Shown here: positions 44,493 through 53,151 of the stretch, in pieces
How the letters are laid out: each line of letters begins with the position of its first letter
Numbering within the stretch: the first letter of the stretch is position 1
Source: Ginsengibacter hankyongi
GTDB taxonomy: Bacteria > Bacteroidota > Bacteroidia > Chitinophagales > Chitinophagaceae
Assembly: GCF_008710285.1 (NCBI RefSeq)
Contig: NZ_VYQF01000002.1
Coordinates: 591,203-655,202, forward strand
Direction of reading: 5' to 3'
DNA length: 64,000 nt
Made by a program: the position numbers and the translations under genes
Notes under the pieces: model-generated
The model's database searches: none
What the model saw: only the letters and a program-made list of their open reading frames with translations
Told to the model about the DNA's origin: nothing

Positions 44493-46091
44493 ATGAAAAC
44501 AGATTTCTTAGTTATCGGCAGCGGCATTGCAGGCTTAACTTATGCACTTAAAGTCGCACAGGATTGCCCGGATAAAACAATAACTGTTCTTACCAAAACT
44601 TTCAGTGATGAGACCAACACAAAATATGCCCAGGGCGGTGTTGCAGGCGTTACTGATTTTGATAATGATAGTTTTGAAAAACATATAGAAGATACTATCA
44701 TCGCAGGCGATGGATTGTGTGATTCTGAAATTGTTGAAATTGTTGTGAAGGAAGGAGTAGAAAGAATAAAAGAAATTATAAGTTGGGGCGCTCATTTCGA
44801 TAAAGAACATTCCGGTGAATATGCGCTCGGCAAAGAAGGTGGCCACAGCGAATTCCGTATTCTTCATCATAAAGACGTTACCGGCAAGGAAATAGAAGAT
44901 ACTTTACTTAGAGCAGTCGCTTCAAAACCTAATATAAAATTGATAAGCCATTGTTTTGTGGTTGATATTATTACACAGCACCATCTTGGTTTTTTAGTTA
45001 CAAAAGCGACTCCGGATATTGAATGTTTTGGCGTGTATGTGCTCAACATGAAGACTAACGAAATAGAAAAAATTATTTCCAAAATTACTTTGCTTGCTTC
45101 CGGGGGGAACGGGCAGGTATACCGCACTACCACCAATCCTTCTATTGCTACCGGCGATGGCGTTGCTATGTTATATCGTGCAAAAGGAAGAATAGAAAAT
45201 ATGGAATTTATTCAATTTCATCCAACAGCCTTGTATGAAGCGGGCGTAACCGGCCAGGCCTTTTTAATTAGCGAAGCCGTACGCGGTGATGGCGCTATTT
45301 TAAGAAATGATAAAGGCGAAGCTTTTATGGAAAAGTATGATGAAAGAAAAGATCTCGCACCGCGTGATATTGTGGCCCGTGCTATCGATAATGAAATGAA
45401 GATAAATGGTACCGAGCATGTTTTTTTGGATTGTACTAAAATGGATATGGAAAAATTTTTGCATCACTTTCCTAACATTACAGACAAATGTTTATCACTG
45501 GGAATAGATGTATCCAAACAATATATTCCTGTAGCACCTGCTGCACATTTTAGCTGCGGTGGTATAAAAACAGATGAATGGGGAAGATCATCAATCAGAA
45601 ATTTATATGCTTGTGGAGAATGCGCCAGCACAGGACTTCACGGGGCAAACAGGCTTGCAAGTAATTCGCTGTTGGAGGCTATGGTTTTTGCGCACAGATG
45701 CTACCTTAATTCAGTTGAAAAAATAGAGACCTTAGAATTTAATACGGCCATCCCTGACTGGAATGCAAAAGGAACAACAGCTCCAAAAGAAATGATCTTG
45801 ATAACACAAAGCCTTAAAGAATTGCAATTGCTCATGACTGATTATGTCGGAATAGTTCGCACCAACATCAGGCTTGAAAGAGCTATGAAGCGGCTTGATT
45901 TATTACATGAAGAAACTGAGCAATTTTATGAAACCACTTTTGTATCACCCCAGCTTTGCGAATTAAGAAATTTAATCACAGTAGGATATTTGATTGTAAA
46001 GGAAGCACAGTTACGTCATGAAAGCCGTGGCCTGCATTACAATACTGACTACCCGGCTAAAAATGATATTGTACAAAACATAGTTTTATAA
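44493..46091 (+). CDS. nadB: L-aspartate oxidase
   Basis: 532 residues, FAD flavoprotein of the succinate dehydrogenase/fumarate reductase family. It oxidises L-aspartate to iminoaspartate for NAD synthesis. Motifs: FLVIGSGIAGLTYALKVA (dinucleotide fold), NTKYAQGGVAG, EFRILHHKDVTG, LASGGNGQVYRTTTNP, FIQFHPTALY, AVRGDGAILRN, PVAPAAHFSCGGIKTDEWG and CGECASTGLHGANRLASNSL. HPTALYEAG and the GEGGHSE-like KEGGHSEFR region fit NadB rather than SdhA. nadA (quinolinate synthase) and nadC are not adjacent. It is the second gene of an ispG-nadB transcript. Confidence 0.95.
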   Translation: MKTDFLVIGSGIAGLTYALKVAQDCPDKTITVLTKTFSDETNTKYAQGGVAGVTDFDNDSFEKHIEDTIIAGDGLCDSEIVEIVVKEGVERIKEIISWGAHFDKEHSGEYALGKEGGHSEFRILHHKDVTGKEIEDTLLRAVASKPNIKLISHCFVVDIITQHHLGFLVTKATPDIECFGVYVLNMKTNEIEKIISKITLLASGGNGQVYRTTTNPSIATGDGVAMLYRAKGRIENMEFIQFHPTALYEAGVTGQAFLISEAVRGDGAILRNDKGEAFMEKYDERKDLAPRDIVARAIDNEMKINGTEHVFLDCTKMDMEKFLHHFPNITDKCLSLGIDVSKQYIPVAPAAHFSCGGIKTDEWGRSSIRNLYACGECASTGLHGANRLASNSLLEAMVFAHRCYLNSVEKIETLEFNTAIPDWNAKGTTAPKEMILITQSLKELQLLMTDYVGIVRTNIRLERAMKRLDLLHEETEQFYETTFVSPQLCELRNLITVGYLIVKEAQLRHESRGLHYNTDYPAKNDIVQNIVL

Positions 46092-46288
46092 TTGTAAGAG
46101 ATAGTTGAATCATTTTGATCTTAATCATCTTATAAATTATTTTTTTACAAAAAATGTTTTATCTTACTTTCAATAAGAAATTAAGTCTTTCCTGTATTTC
46201 ACCTATCCTGTTAATTTTTTGATCAATTCCTTATCGGCCTTAATTCTGTCGAAATAGTCATTTCTATTAAATCTAAAATAAAACAAAA

Positions 46289-46828
46289 ATGAAGAAGTAC
46301 ATTTTACCATTTATTGTAACATGCAGTTGCATTGTTGCGTGTAACCAGAAAGATGAAACAAAAGAAACTGCTGCGGCAACCACAACCGCAAGTAGTGTGG
46401 CCTTACCATATACGGCAGGCTATACAACTGATTTTAATAACAATGTTTCCGATTCGGATTTGCTTACGGTTTTGAATTCCTATAAATACTGGGAAGAAGG
46501 AGATATGAAAGCATTAAGAACCACTATGGGAGACAGTATGTATACAGATATGTCTGATGGCTATCATTTTAAAGGCCTCGCTGATTCTATTATGCCTGTA
46601 TGGAGCAAATACCGTGATAGCTTAAGCTCTGTTAAGATTACAATGGATGTTTGGTTAAAAAATCATTCTCTAAAAGACAGCACGGATTATATTAATGTTT
46701 GGTATAAAGAAATAGACACCTTTAAAAATGGTAAGGTAGATTCTGCAAATTTTGAAGATGATAATGCCATAAAGAATGGTAAAATAATCTGGCTATCTTC
46801 TCATAAGCAAAAACTTAAAAAAGACTGA
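46289..46828 (+). CDS. Lipoprotein of unknown function, possibly SnoaL/NTF2-like
   Basis: 179 residues. Lipoprotein signal ending CIVAC (Cys18), then a Thr/Ala-rich linker (ETAAATTTASS). The mature domain, about residues 50-175, contains VLNSYKYWEEGDMKALRTTM, FKGLADSIMPVWSKYRD and a C-terminal strand rich in charged residues. The helix-then-curved-sheet pattern, with a tryptophan-acidic YWEEGD segment, resembles SnoaL/NTF2-like polyketide cyclase folds found in Bacteroidota lipoproteins; that is an inference from pattern only. It stands alone and ends at a strong bidirectional terminator. Confidence 0.72.
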   Translation: MKKYILPFIVTCSCIVACNQKDETKETAAATTTASSVALPYTAGYTTDFNNNVSDSDLLTVLNSYKYWEEGDMKALRTTMGDSMYTDMSDGYHFKGLADSIMPVWSKYRDSLSSVKITMDVWLKNHSLKDSTDYINVWYKEIDTFKNGKVDSANFEDDNAIKNGKIIWLSSHKQKLKKD

Positions 46829-46836
46829 CAATAAAT

Positions 46837-46871
46837 AAAACATCCCGTTTGTAAACCTAACGGGATGTTTT
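46837..46871. terminator. Strong bidirectional intrinsic terminator
   Basis: AAAACATCCCGTT (46837-46849) and AACGGGATGTTTT (46859-46871) form a perfect 13-bp stem with a nine-base loop and A/T tracts on both sides. It lies between the convergent lipoprotein and lactate-oxidase-family genes and can serve both. Confidence 0.85.
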
Positions 46872-46920
46872 TTATGATTATCGTAGTGTTTTGAATAAAT
46901 AAATGTCTTCTGCTAGGGCC

Positions 46921-48102
46921 TTAATTTCTATGATGTAATTTATCTCTCGTAACATCTTTCCAGGAATTACAACCCGCAAGCCCCATTGTTAAATCCACAT
47001 CAGCCAATAAATTAGCGATAACTTCTTTTACACCCTGTTCACCGGCAAGGGCAAGTCCATAGGCATAAGGCCGTCCCACTAAAACCGCTTTAGCTCCTAA
47101 AGCCATTGCTTTGAAAACATCAGCGCCGCGGCGAATTCCGCTATCAAATAAGATTGTTGTCTTATCTGAAACTTCATCGCAGATACCCGCGAGCGTATCA
47201 ATAGCGCCAATAGCTCCATCTAACTGGCGGCCGCCATGATTGGAAACTATAATTCCATCTGCACCATGATCTATTGATTTTTTTGCATCATTAGCATGTT
47301 GAATGCCTTTTACAATTACGGGAAGCTTCGTGCATTCTCTTATAACGGCAAGATCATTCCACGTAGACGAAGGATTGGAAAAACAATTTGCAAAATGCAT
47401 CATAGTCTCCATTTTATTTCGTGCCGGATCACCAACTTCTGCAAGAAAAACAGGGTCAGTAAAATAATTGGCCAGCCCTTCATTATACAGAAAAGGCAGG
47501 TACGCATTTTTAATATCACGCTCACGCCACGCAAATAATCGTGTATCAAGTGTAACTACAATAGCAGTATAGCCGGCCTTCTCAGCCCGGTTAATGATAC
47601 TTCGGGTAAAATCGTTATTACGCCCCCAATACAATTGAAACCAATGCGGATGATCACCATGCACAGACCCGATCTCTTCAATAGTTTTTGAAGATACTGT
47701 ACTAACTATCTGGGGCACCCGCAGATTTTTAGCGGCGCGGGCAACAGCTACTTCCGCTTCGGGATGAGCGATTGATAAAACCCCAACGGGAGCCAGTAAA
47801 ACCGGCGTTGGTAACTGCATGCCAAATAATTCAATAACGATGCTGCGTTGTGATACATCACCCATCATGCGGGGAATAATCTGCCAATGATTAAAAGCTT
47901 CTTTATTATTATAGGTAGTTATTTCTGATCCGGCACTTCCGGCTATATAAGCAAAAGCTTCCGGCTTCATAACTTCTGAGGCTTTTTGTTCCAGTTCCTC
48001 AAATGATACGGGTAACTGAGGTTTTACATTTTGTGTCCCGGCAAAATAGATCTGCAACTGGTATTGCATTCCCGCGGATAATTGTTCAGTAGTGATATCC
48101 AT
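46921..48102 (-). CDS. FMN-dependent alpha-hydroxy-acid oxidase (lactate oxidase/monooxygenase family)
   Basis: 393 residues of the FMN alpha-hydroxy-acid dehydrogenase family. The TIM barrel shows PVLLAPVGVLSIAHPEAEVA, FQLYWGRNN (Tyr of the active site), VVTLDTRLFAWRERD, PVIVKGIQHANDA (Lys), IVSNHGGRQLDG (active-site His and Arg), LFDSGIRRGADVFKA and VLVGRPYAYGLA. All catalytic residues are present. The DTRLFAWRERD loop and overall length are closest to lactate 2-monooxygenase-like proteins, but lactate oxidase or glycolate/mandelate activity cannot be excluded. It is cytoplasmic. A candidate operator with repeated CTTACGT lies 33-56 bases upstream of the start. Confidence 0.9.
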   Translation of the reverse strand: MDITTEQLSAGMQYQLQIYFAGTQNVKPQLPVSFEELEQKASEVMKPEAFAYIAGSAGSEITTYNNKEAFNHWQIIPRMMGDVSQRSIVIELFGMQLPTPVLLAPVGVLSIAHPEAEVAVARAAKNLRVPQIVSTVSSKTIEEIGSVHGDHPHWFQLYWGRNNDFTRSIINRAEKAGYTAIVVTLDTRLFAWRERDIKNAYLPFLYNEGLANYFTDPVFLAEVGDPARNKMETMMHFANCFSNPSSTWNDLAVIRECTKLPVIVKGIQHANDAKKSIDHGADGIIVSNHGGRQLDGAIGAIDTLAGICDEVSDKTTILFDSGIRRGADVFKAMALGAKAVLVGRPYAYGLALAGEQGVKEVIANLLADVDLTMGLAGCNSWKDVTRDKLHHRN

Positions 48103-48134
48103 ATCAAATCATTTTCCGTCTACAATAATTTTTT

Positions 48135-48158
48135 CTTACGTGTATACGCTTACGTAAG
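48135..48158. promoter_or_regulatory. Candidate operator upstream of the hydroxy-acid oxidase gene
   Basis: CTTACGT occurs twice, 14 bases apart (48135 and 48149). The second copy is part of the perfect palindrome CTTACGTAAG (48149-48158), and GTATAC sits between them. The CG-centred symmetry recalls LacI/GntR-type operators. No regulator gene is adjacent, so this remains a guess. Confidence 0.35.
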
Positions 48159-48213
48159 TTATGGAAAAAAGCTGGCGATTTTTTTCACTTGTCTCACTAA
48201 CAAGCGTTGATTT

Positions 48214-48441
48214 TTAAGGTAAAATTTTAAGCTTATCAAAGGTATAATTAATAAATTCAACATTTTTTGTCATCATATAATTTGTGACATTATGATTGAT
48301 GAAGACCAACTTCGCACCAACCGTCTCACCATTTAGTATCATCGCCTGAGAGAAGTTCATTCAGAAATAACATTTGAATTCCGCCAGTTCTGGAAACATA
48401 AAATGATAAAAAACCGGAATATACTTATTCAGGCTATACAT
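48214..48441 (-). pseudogene. Possible remnant: 75 codons interrupted by a TGA
   Basis: In one minus-strand frame an ATG at 48441 gives 26 codons ending TGA. This is followed directly by ATG 48360 and 48 more codons (containing GETVGAKLVFINHNVTNYM) to a TAA. One stop-codon change would make a continuous 75-residue protein. I recognise no family. In AT-rich DNA such frames can arise by chance. Confidence 0.2.
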
Positions 48442-48609
48442 GTGTTTTTATTTTTGTTGGTAAAAAAAATTCAAGTTAGGTTGCGATTCTGTTTAATAAT
48501 TTTCAAAATCAAATTCCACCAGTCAATATTTTCCCCCAAAAATATCAATCAATCGTTTTGCAAATGCAGAAAGCTATCTAATGAAATTTTATAATTGTTC
48601 TGCAAGAAA

Positions 48610-48747
48610 TTATATCTCATCAAAGGTTAAATGTTTTTCACACCAAATGCCGTGATAAGCGCTGTAATTGCTTAAGTTTAGTTGCTCAGCAATGGCATCA
48701 AACAATACATGGCGCGATGAAGTGATGCTACATTCACCTCGGATCAT
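48610..48747 (-). CDS. Possible 45-residue protein or gene fragment
   Basis: ATG 48747 opens 45 codons ending TAA. The translation includes SSRHVLFDAIAEQLNLSNYS and HGIWCEKHLTFDEI, with a natural amino acid mix (Trp, Cys and His included) and no low complexity, so it looks more like coding than random sequence. An in-frame stop lies just upstream. No family recognised; it could be the 3' end of a decayed gene. Confidence 0.25.
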   Translation of the reverse strand: MIRGECSITSSRHVLFDAIAEQLNLSNYSAYHGIWCEKHLTFDEI

Positions 48748-48927
48748 TTTTTATCAAATATAACTGCTTATACCAGTTTTTGCAAGGATTGCAAATTCTG
48801 CAGAACCTTGAATACCTTTTTGCTGAATCTGCAAATCTTATTTCAATCTTTAGATAACATCAATTAGGAAAAAAACTGCCCAGGAGAGAATTTTACATCA
48901 ACGATTTATTCACAACAAACCGCTTTT

Positions 48928-49536
48928 ATGAAAAAGATTAGCCTAGCAATTTTATTTATCTTTTCAATTTTATGTTCATCAGCACAGAGGAGCAAGGAAT
49001 TCAGTATAGCCTTTCTAAATACCGGCTCCGCATATCCATTCTCACAATTTGGTAAACTTCTTTCCGGTATTGAGCACCCGGGCATTGAGATAGGTTATGG
49101 CTTCAACTGGAAAACAAAAAGTAAACATGACTGGTTCCAGGAGATTAAGCTCTGTTATTTCTACCACAGGTTCGTACAGCACGGCATCCCATTGTACACT
49201 GATATTGGGTACAGGTACAAATTTTCAAATGCCTTAAGTGCACAAGTTGCTTTAGGTGCGGGCTATATGCAATCAATAGCGGCAACAGCAAAATTAAAAC
49301 TAAGTGATAACGGCGAATATAAAAATGACAAAGGCATTGGAAGATCGCAGGCGCTGGCTGCAGCAAATTTTAGCATCGGTTATACATTACACCCATCAGC
49401 AAAAAAATCAGTCAAGGTCTTTATAACGTACCAGCAATTTTTGCAAACACCTTTTGTAAAAGCTTATGTACCCATACTTCCCTACAATAGCATGATGATT
49501 GGCTGCAGCATTCCTTTAAACTCACGCAAAAAATAA
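48928..49536 (+). CDS. Exported beta-barrel-like protein, unknown function
   Basis: 202 residues with a signal peptide (MKKISLAILFIFSILCSSAQ). The mature part has barrel-like alternating strands: GIEIGYGFNWKT, FQEIKLCYFYHRF, YTDIGYRYKFS, LSAQVALGAGYMQSI, ANFSIGYTLHPS, KVFITYQQFLQTPF and MMIGCSIPL. This suggests an outer membrane beta-barrel of about ten strands, but no named family is recognised. It is one base from the next gene (serine hydrolase), so the two are translated from one message. Confidence 0.72.
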   Translation: MKKISLAILFIFSILCSSAQRSKEFSIAFLNTGSAYPFSQFGKLLSGIEHPGIEIGYGFNWKTKSKHDWFQEIKLCYFYHRFVQHGIPLYTDIGYRYKFSNALSAQVALGAGYMQSIAATAKLKLSDNGEYKNDKGIGRSQALAAANFSIGYTLHPSAKKSVKVFITYQQFLQTPFVKAYVPILPYNSMMIGCSIPLNSRKK

Positions 49537-49543
49537 AATGATC

Positions 49544-50731
49544 ATGAAAAAATTTATCCTCTTAATGTGTGCGGCAATTATTTTCTTCTCCTGCAAGAAA
49601 GCACAGATACAACCAACACAGCCATTATCTGTTTCTGTTCCATGGATTGATTCGAGTAGCAGGCATCCAAAAAGTGCCGCTTTTACAGCATTGTTGAAAA
49701 AGTATCATGATAAAGGATTACCAGGGATATCTCTTTTGGTAAATGATGCTAGCGGTACATGGGTAGGCGCAATTGGCAAAGCAGATATTGAAAGAAATAT
49801 TCCTTTTGATGTGGGCCAGGTTTCTAAAGTAGCCAGCATCACAAAATTGTTTATTGGAACATTAGTCTTTAAACTTATAGAAGATTCTGCAAATACAGGA
49901 CTAGGTTACAATGCACTGAATACAAAAATAAATAATTGGCTTCCCTCTTCGATTACCAATAAACTTCCTAACGGAAATAAAATAACATTAGGACAATGCA
50001 TGAAGCATGAAACAGGTGTGCCCGATGTAATAGAACAGGATGCTTTTTACCTGGCAGTTTTAAATGATCCTAATAAGATATGGAAGCCCGAAGAGTTACT
50101 TGAATTCGTCTACAATAAATCTCCCATTTTCAAACCTGGCGATACAGCCGTTTATTCTAACACCAATACGGTTTTGGTTATAATGGTAATTGAAGCCGCT
50201 ACTAACAAAGACCATAGCGATCTATTGAAACAATATGTTTTAAATACATTGCATCTTACCAATACATTTTACCAGCCGCATGATGTGTTGCCTAATACCG
50301 TTGCACAGGGATATTTTGATTTATATAATAACAATACCATTGTAAATGTCTCCAACCTGGTAACTGGCAGTGGTAATGGCTACGGAGGTATTTACAGCAA
50401 TGTGTTTGATCTGCTTACGTTAGAAAATGCTTTATTCATTCAACAAACATTGCTAAGCCAAAAGTCTCTTGCTGTAATGCAAACGTATGGTAAGAAAGAT
50501 GACACTAACTATTACGGTTATGGGCTGCAAAAATCATACATACAGGCTAATGGCGACTACGGCATAGGGCACAAAGGGCGTGACCTTGGCTACTCAGCGA
50601 ATTTATTCTATTTCCCAAACAACCGCGTAACGCAAATATTTTTAATCAATTACGGCACCGACGCCAAAAGCAATCTGCGGCAAGTGTTCTATGATTTCCA
50701 GGATGACTTATTGAAACTCACTTTGCAATAA
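49544..50731 (+). CDS. Serine hydrolase lipoprotein (class C beta-lactamase / PBP4* fold)
   Basis: 395 residues. A lipoprotein signal (MKKFILLMCAAIIFFSC) precedes a beta-lactamase-fold domain. The nucleophile is SITK (S-x-x-K, about residues 98-101), the second motif YSNTN (Y-x-N) and the third GHKGRDLG (H-x-G in place of KTG). These are the motifs of D-aminopeptidase- or esterase-type penicillin-recognising enzymes rather than of a true AmpC. I start at ATG 49544; an ATG at 49538 adds two residues. Function may be peptide or ester hydrolysis at the envelope. It is cotranscribed with the upstream barrel-like gene. Three relatives (one a remnant) lie within the next 10 kb. Confidence 0.87.
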   Translation: MKKFILLMCAAIIFFSCKKAQIQPTQPLSVSVPWIDSSSRHPKSAAFTALLKKYHDKGLPGISLLVNDASGTWVGAIGKADIERNIPFDVGQVSKVASITKLFIGTLVFKLIEDSANTGLGYNALNTKINNWLPSSITNKLPNGNKITLGQCMKHETGVPDVIEQDAFYLAVLNDPNKIWKPEELLEFVYNKSPIFKPGDTAVYSNTNTVLVIMVIEAATNKDHSDLLKQYVLNTLHLTNTFYQPHDVLPNTVAQGYFDLYNNNTIVNVSNLVTGSGNGYGGIYSNVFDLLTLENALFIQQTLLSQKSLAVMQTYGKKDDTNYYGYGLQKSYIQANGDYGIGHKGRDLGYSANLFYFPNNRVTQIFLINYGTDAKSNLRQVFYDFQDDLLKLTLQ

Positions 50732-50788
50732 ACCCAGTGATACAATTTTTAGCAACAACCAAATTTTCCAAACCAAAAACAAATCATC

Positions 50789-51445
50789 ATGAAATCAATT
50801 TCTCTTTTAATGACGTTAATGATTCTCTTAACGGCATCATTATTATCGGCACAAACAAAGGTAGGGATACAAGCCGGCGCCTCGTTTGCCAATGTAACTA
50901 TCAAAGCTGCGGGAATTTCTATATCGCCAAAATTAAAGACAGGCATAACCGCAGGTTTATTTCTCGATGTGCCATTAAGTGAGAATTTCGGTTTTCAGCC
51001 TGCATTAAATTTTGTACAAAAGGGTTACGAGATCAAAGACGGAACAGTTAAAGATCACGTGAATCTTAACTACATAGAAGTTCCTCTCAACTTTGTTTAT
51101 AATGCCGGCAAATCCCATGGATTTTTTATTGGGGCAGGGCCGTCAATAGCTCTTGGACTATCAGGCAGAGACAAATACACAGATAGTGATTTTCCGGACG
51201 ATAATTCAAACGATAAAGTAAAATTCGGTTCAGATACCGACGAATTAAAACAGATGGACCTGGGAGCTAATGCAATGGCGGGTTACAAATCTGCAGGCGG
51301 ATTTATAATCTCTGCAAATTATAATTTAGGGTTCACTGATATTTCAAATGGTGATCAAACAAATCCTGATGAACAGGGCACCATTAAAAATAAATATTTT
51401 TCTATAAGGATCAGCTTCATGTTCGGCGGGAACAAACACAAATAA
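50789..51445 (+). CDS. PorT-like outer membrane beta-barrel protein
   Basis: 218 residues with a signal peptide ending SLLSAQ. The mature part follows the common PorT-like barrel: VGIQAGASFANVTI, ITAGLFLDVPLSENFGFQPA, FVQKGYE, LNYIEVPLNFVYN, GFFIGAGPSIALGLSG, and strands near the end (FIISANYNLGFTDIS; FSIRISFMFGG). A loop of about 25 acidic residues (DSDFPDDNSNDKVKFGSDTD) is probably extracellular. Related in layout to the barrel at 13139. Function unknown. Confidence 0.85.
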   Translation: MKSISLLMTLMILLTASLLSAQTKVGIQAGASFANVTIKAAGISISPKLKTGITAGLFLDVPLSENFGFQPALNFVQKGYEIKDGTVKDHVNLNYIEVPLNFVYNAGKSHGFFIGAGPSIALGLSGRDKYTDSDFPDDNSNDKVKFGSDTDELKQMDLGANAMAGYKSAGGFIISANYNLGFTDISNGDQTNPDEQGTIKNKYFSIRISFMFGGNKHK

Positions 51446-51454
51446 AAAGGGCGA

Positions 51455-51486
51455 AGATCATGGATAAATTATTATGTCCATGATCT
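51455..51486 (+). terminator. Hairpin after the beta-barrel gene
   Basis: AGATCATGGA (51455-51464) and TCCATGATCT (51477-51486) make a perfect 10-bp stem with a 12-base loop, ten bases past the stop codon. The tail (ATTATTGACA) is only partly T-rich, so it may be a weak terminator or a stabilising 3' stem. Confidence 0.45.
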
Positions 51487-51549
51487 ATTATTGACATATA
51501 AAAATCCGGATACCGAAGTATCAAAAAAATTTCTTATCAGACATATCAA

Positions 51550-52008
51550 ATGAAACCGAGCTTAATAACTGCAATAACAATTTTATTATTGAGCGCACAA
51601 TACGCCAATGTATTTGCTCAAATAAAAAATGACAGTGTTATACAACACAAGAGTATTCAATGTTTGGAACATAATAAACTTCTTAAAAAAAGTCATAACC
51701 AAAAAGAAACTGCCACAATAATAGGAATTACCGGCGGAGTAATTTGCCTGACGGGTATTGGCCTTGCTGCGAGTAGTCTTAAGGGGCTACTCGATCCTAA
51801 TGTTCATCATAATGATTATGGCTCTGCGCCTGATATATTGGGCATCGGAGGCTCTATATTACTTATAGCTGCTATTCCAATTTCGCTGGCCAGCCAGGCA
51901 AATAAAAAGAAAGCTAGGTTCTATATGCAAAAAGAAGATGTAATGCTAACTCGGGGAATAAACAGTACAGAGCTTGTTTCAATTGGTGTTAGAATAAGAT
52001 TGAAATGA
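51550..52008 (+). CDS. Small exported membrane protein, unknown function
   Basis: 152 residues. A signal peptide (to about residue 24, ending NVFAQ) is followed by a lysine-rich stretch. Then come two hydrophobic segments (IIGITGGVICLTGIGLAAS and ILGIGGSILLIAAIPISLA), separated by a loop with HVHHND-like polar residues. The C-terminus ends in a strand SIGVRIRLK. No catalytic motif or named domain is seen. Proteins of this shape, two spans plus an RIRLK-like end, occur in Bacteroidota with no known role. It lies between a barrel gene and another exported protein gene. Confidence 0.7.
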   Translation: MKPSLITAITILLLSAQYANVFAQIKNDSVIQHKSIQCLEHNKLLKKSHNQKETATIIGITGGVICLTGIGLAASSLKGLLDPNVHHNDYGSAPDILGIGGSILLIAAIPISLASQANKKKARFYMQKEDVMLTRGINSTELVSIGVRIRLK

Positions 52009-52040
52009 ACCTCTTTATTTAACCTTAATTAAAATTTATT

Positions 52041-52829
52041 ATGAAAAAGAAAATCTCCGTTAATTTATTTTACCTGCTGTTACTCTGCTTTCCGCCGACA
52101 AAAGGCAGTTGCCAGTCGAAAGAGGATTCTATTATGATTGCTAATAGCGAAAAGTGGAATGTGAATTACAAACAAGGAACATTCACACTTTCCCAACCAG
52201 GGTCAGATCAAACATTTACTATGAATTTAATAAAACTGGATTCCGGTAAATTAAAACAAAAAAAGAAGGACAGTGCCGAAATAGAATTTTCCGGCTCAGA
52301 TGGTTTCGATCACAGTAAATTTATGACGATCAGCAAAAGCCGGCTTTACAAATTACAAGCAGGAACTGATGAAAATTCGACTGAAGCTTTGTTTGCAGTT
52401 GCCAATAAATCAAATCAAAAAAGACAAACTTTCCTGGGCAAAGTATTAAGCAAAAACGATGAAGGCAAAAATGAAGTATTAAGCGATTCAACCACGATTT
52501 CGGGAACGATAAAAAGAAACAACGCAGCCACTGCCTGGACCTTTAGCCTGGACAATTTGTCTTCAAACAATATGGGAAACCAGCAACTTCCATTTATCAT
52601 TTTACCACCGCCGCGGGGATTTTTAAAATCGGAAAAAGACTCTTTATTTTTAGTGCGTCCATCATTTAAAGCCGATGCAGTACTTATCAACAGTAACGGT
52701 GAACACATAGGGGCTGTTAAGTTTAAAAAAAGGCCCTTCATTATATGGGTACGAAAAGATATTGATAATTCGTTGCAAGATGCCATTGGGGTACTATTTG
52801 GCGTAATGATAGGGATGAGAGAAAAGTAA
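52041..52829 (+). CDS. Exported protein of unknown function
   Basis: 262 residues with a signal peptide (about residues 1-25, ending GSCQS). The rest is polar, with regular strand-like segments (KWNVNYKQGTFTLSQPGSDQ; SRLYKLQAG; SGTIKRNNAATAWTFSLDNL). The end is more hydrophobic (ALQDA-like NSLQDAIGVLFGVMIGM). No motif recognised. Codirectional with the preceding exported-protein genes, 32 bases after the last, so probably one transcript. Confidence 0.7.
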   Translation: MKKKISVNLFYLLLLCFPPTKGSCQSKEDSIMIANSEKWNVNYKQGTFTLSQPGSDQTFTMNLIKLDSGKLKQKKKDSAEIEFSGSDGFDHSKFMTISKSRLYKLQAGTDENSTEALFAVANKSNQKRQTFLGKVLSKNDEGKNEVLSDSTTISGTIKRNNAATAWTFSLDNLSSNNMGNQQLPFIILPPPRGFLKSEKDSLFLVRPSFKADAVLINSNGEHIGAVKFKKRPFIIWVRKDIDNSLQDAIGVLFGVMIGMREK

Positions 52830-52897
52830 ATCTTCATTTTTGATGCTGACAATTTTGAATAATTTTATTAGGCTGATATAAAAATTCAGATGGTAAT

Positions 52898-52999
52898 ATG
52901 AAGCGATTAATTCTTCGTTTATTGCTGATCGTTATATTAGTAGCAATTGGCTGGGGTGTCCGCTATGCATGGGTTTCATTTCCTATCATCAGCGGTTAA
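52898..52999 (+). pseudogene. Truncated copy of the serine hydrolase N-terminus
   Basis: ATG 52898 opens 33 codons ending in TAA. The translation, with RLILRLLL at the start and YAWVSFPIISG at the end, matches the first 33 residues of the serine hydrolase at 58392 (IILRLLLL ... YAWISFPIISG) and stops exactly where that protein continues YNAKQM. The DNA is only moderately similar, so the copies are old paralogues, not a recent duplication. Downstream sequence shows no further match: the remainder has been deleted or replaced. The signal-anchor could still be translated as a 33-residue membrane peptide. Confidence 0.75.
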
Positions 53000-53151
53000 A
53001 AAAGAAGATCAGATTGAAGTTTGCTTCAGAGGTTAAAGGTTTGCGCATTGACAGATCCTCTGCTCCTGCCTGAATCTTGAAAAAGTCTATTAATTGTTCC
53101 ACTTATGTTCTACATAAAATTTTGTTTCTGCTATTGATTAAATAATTTATC

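Larger units (their letters stand above)
48159..48927. other. Long gene-poor stretch with possible gene remnants
   Basis: No confident gene in about 770 bases. On the minus strand two short frames have coding-like composition (48214-48441, interrupted by one TGA, and 48610-48747). Plus-strand frames here look random. No hairpin terminator was seen. It marks the left edge of the exported-protein and serine-hydrolase region. Confidence 0.5.

Noticed and set aside
48403..48594. 63-codon plus-strand ORF
   Set aside because: Low-complexity Ile/Lys/Phe composition typical of random AT-rich DNA; opposite strand looks slightly more coding-like.
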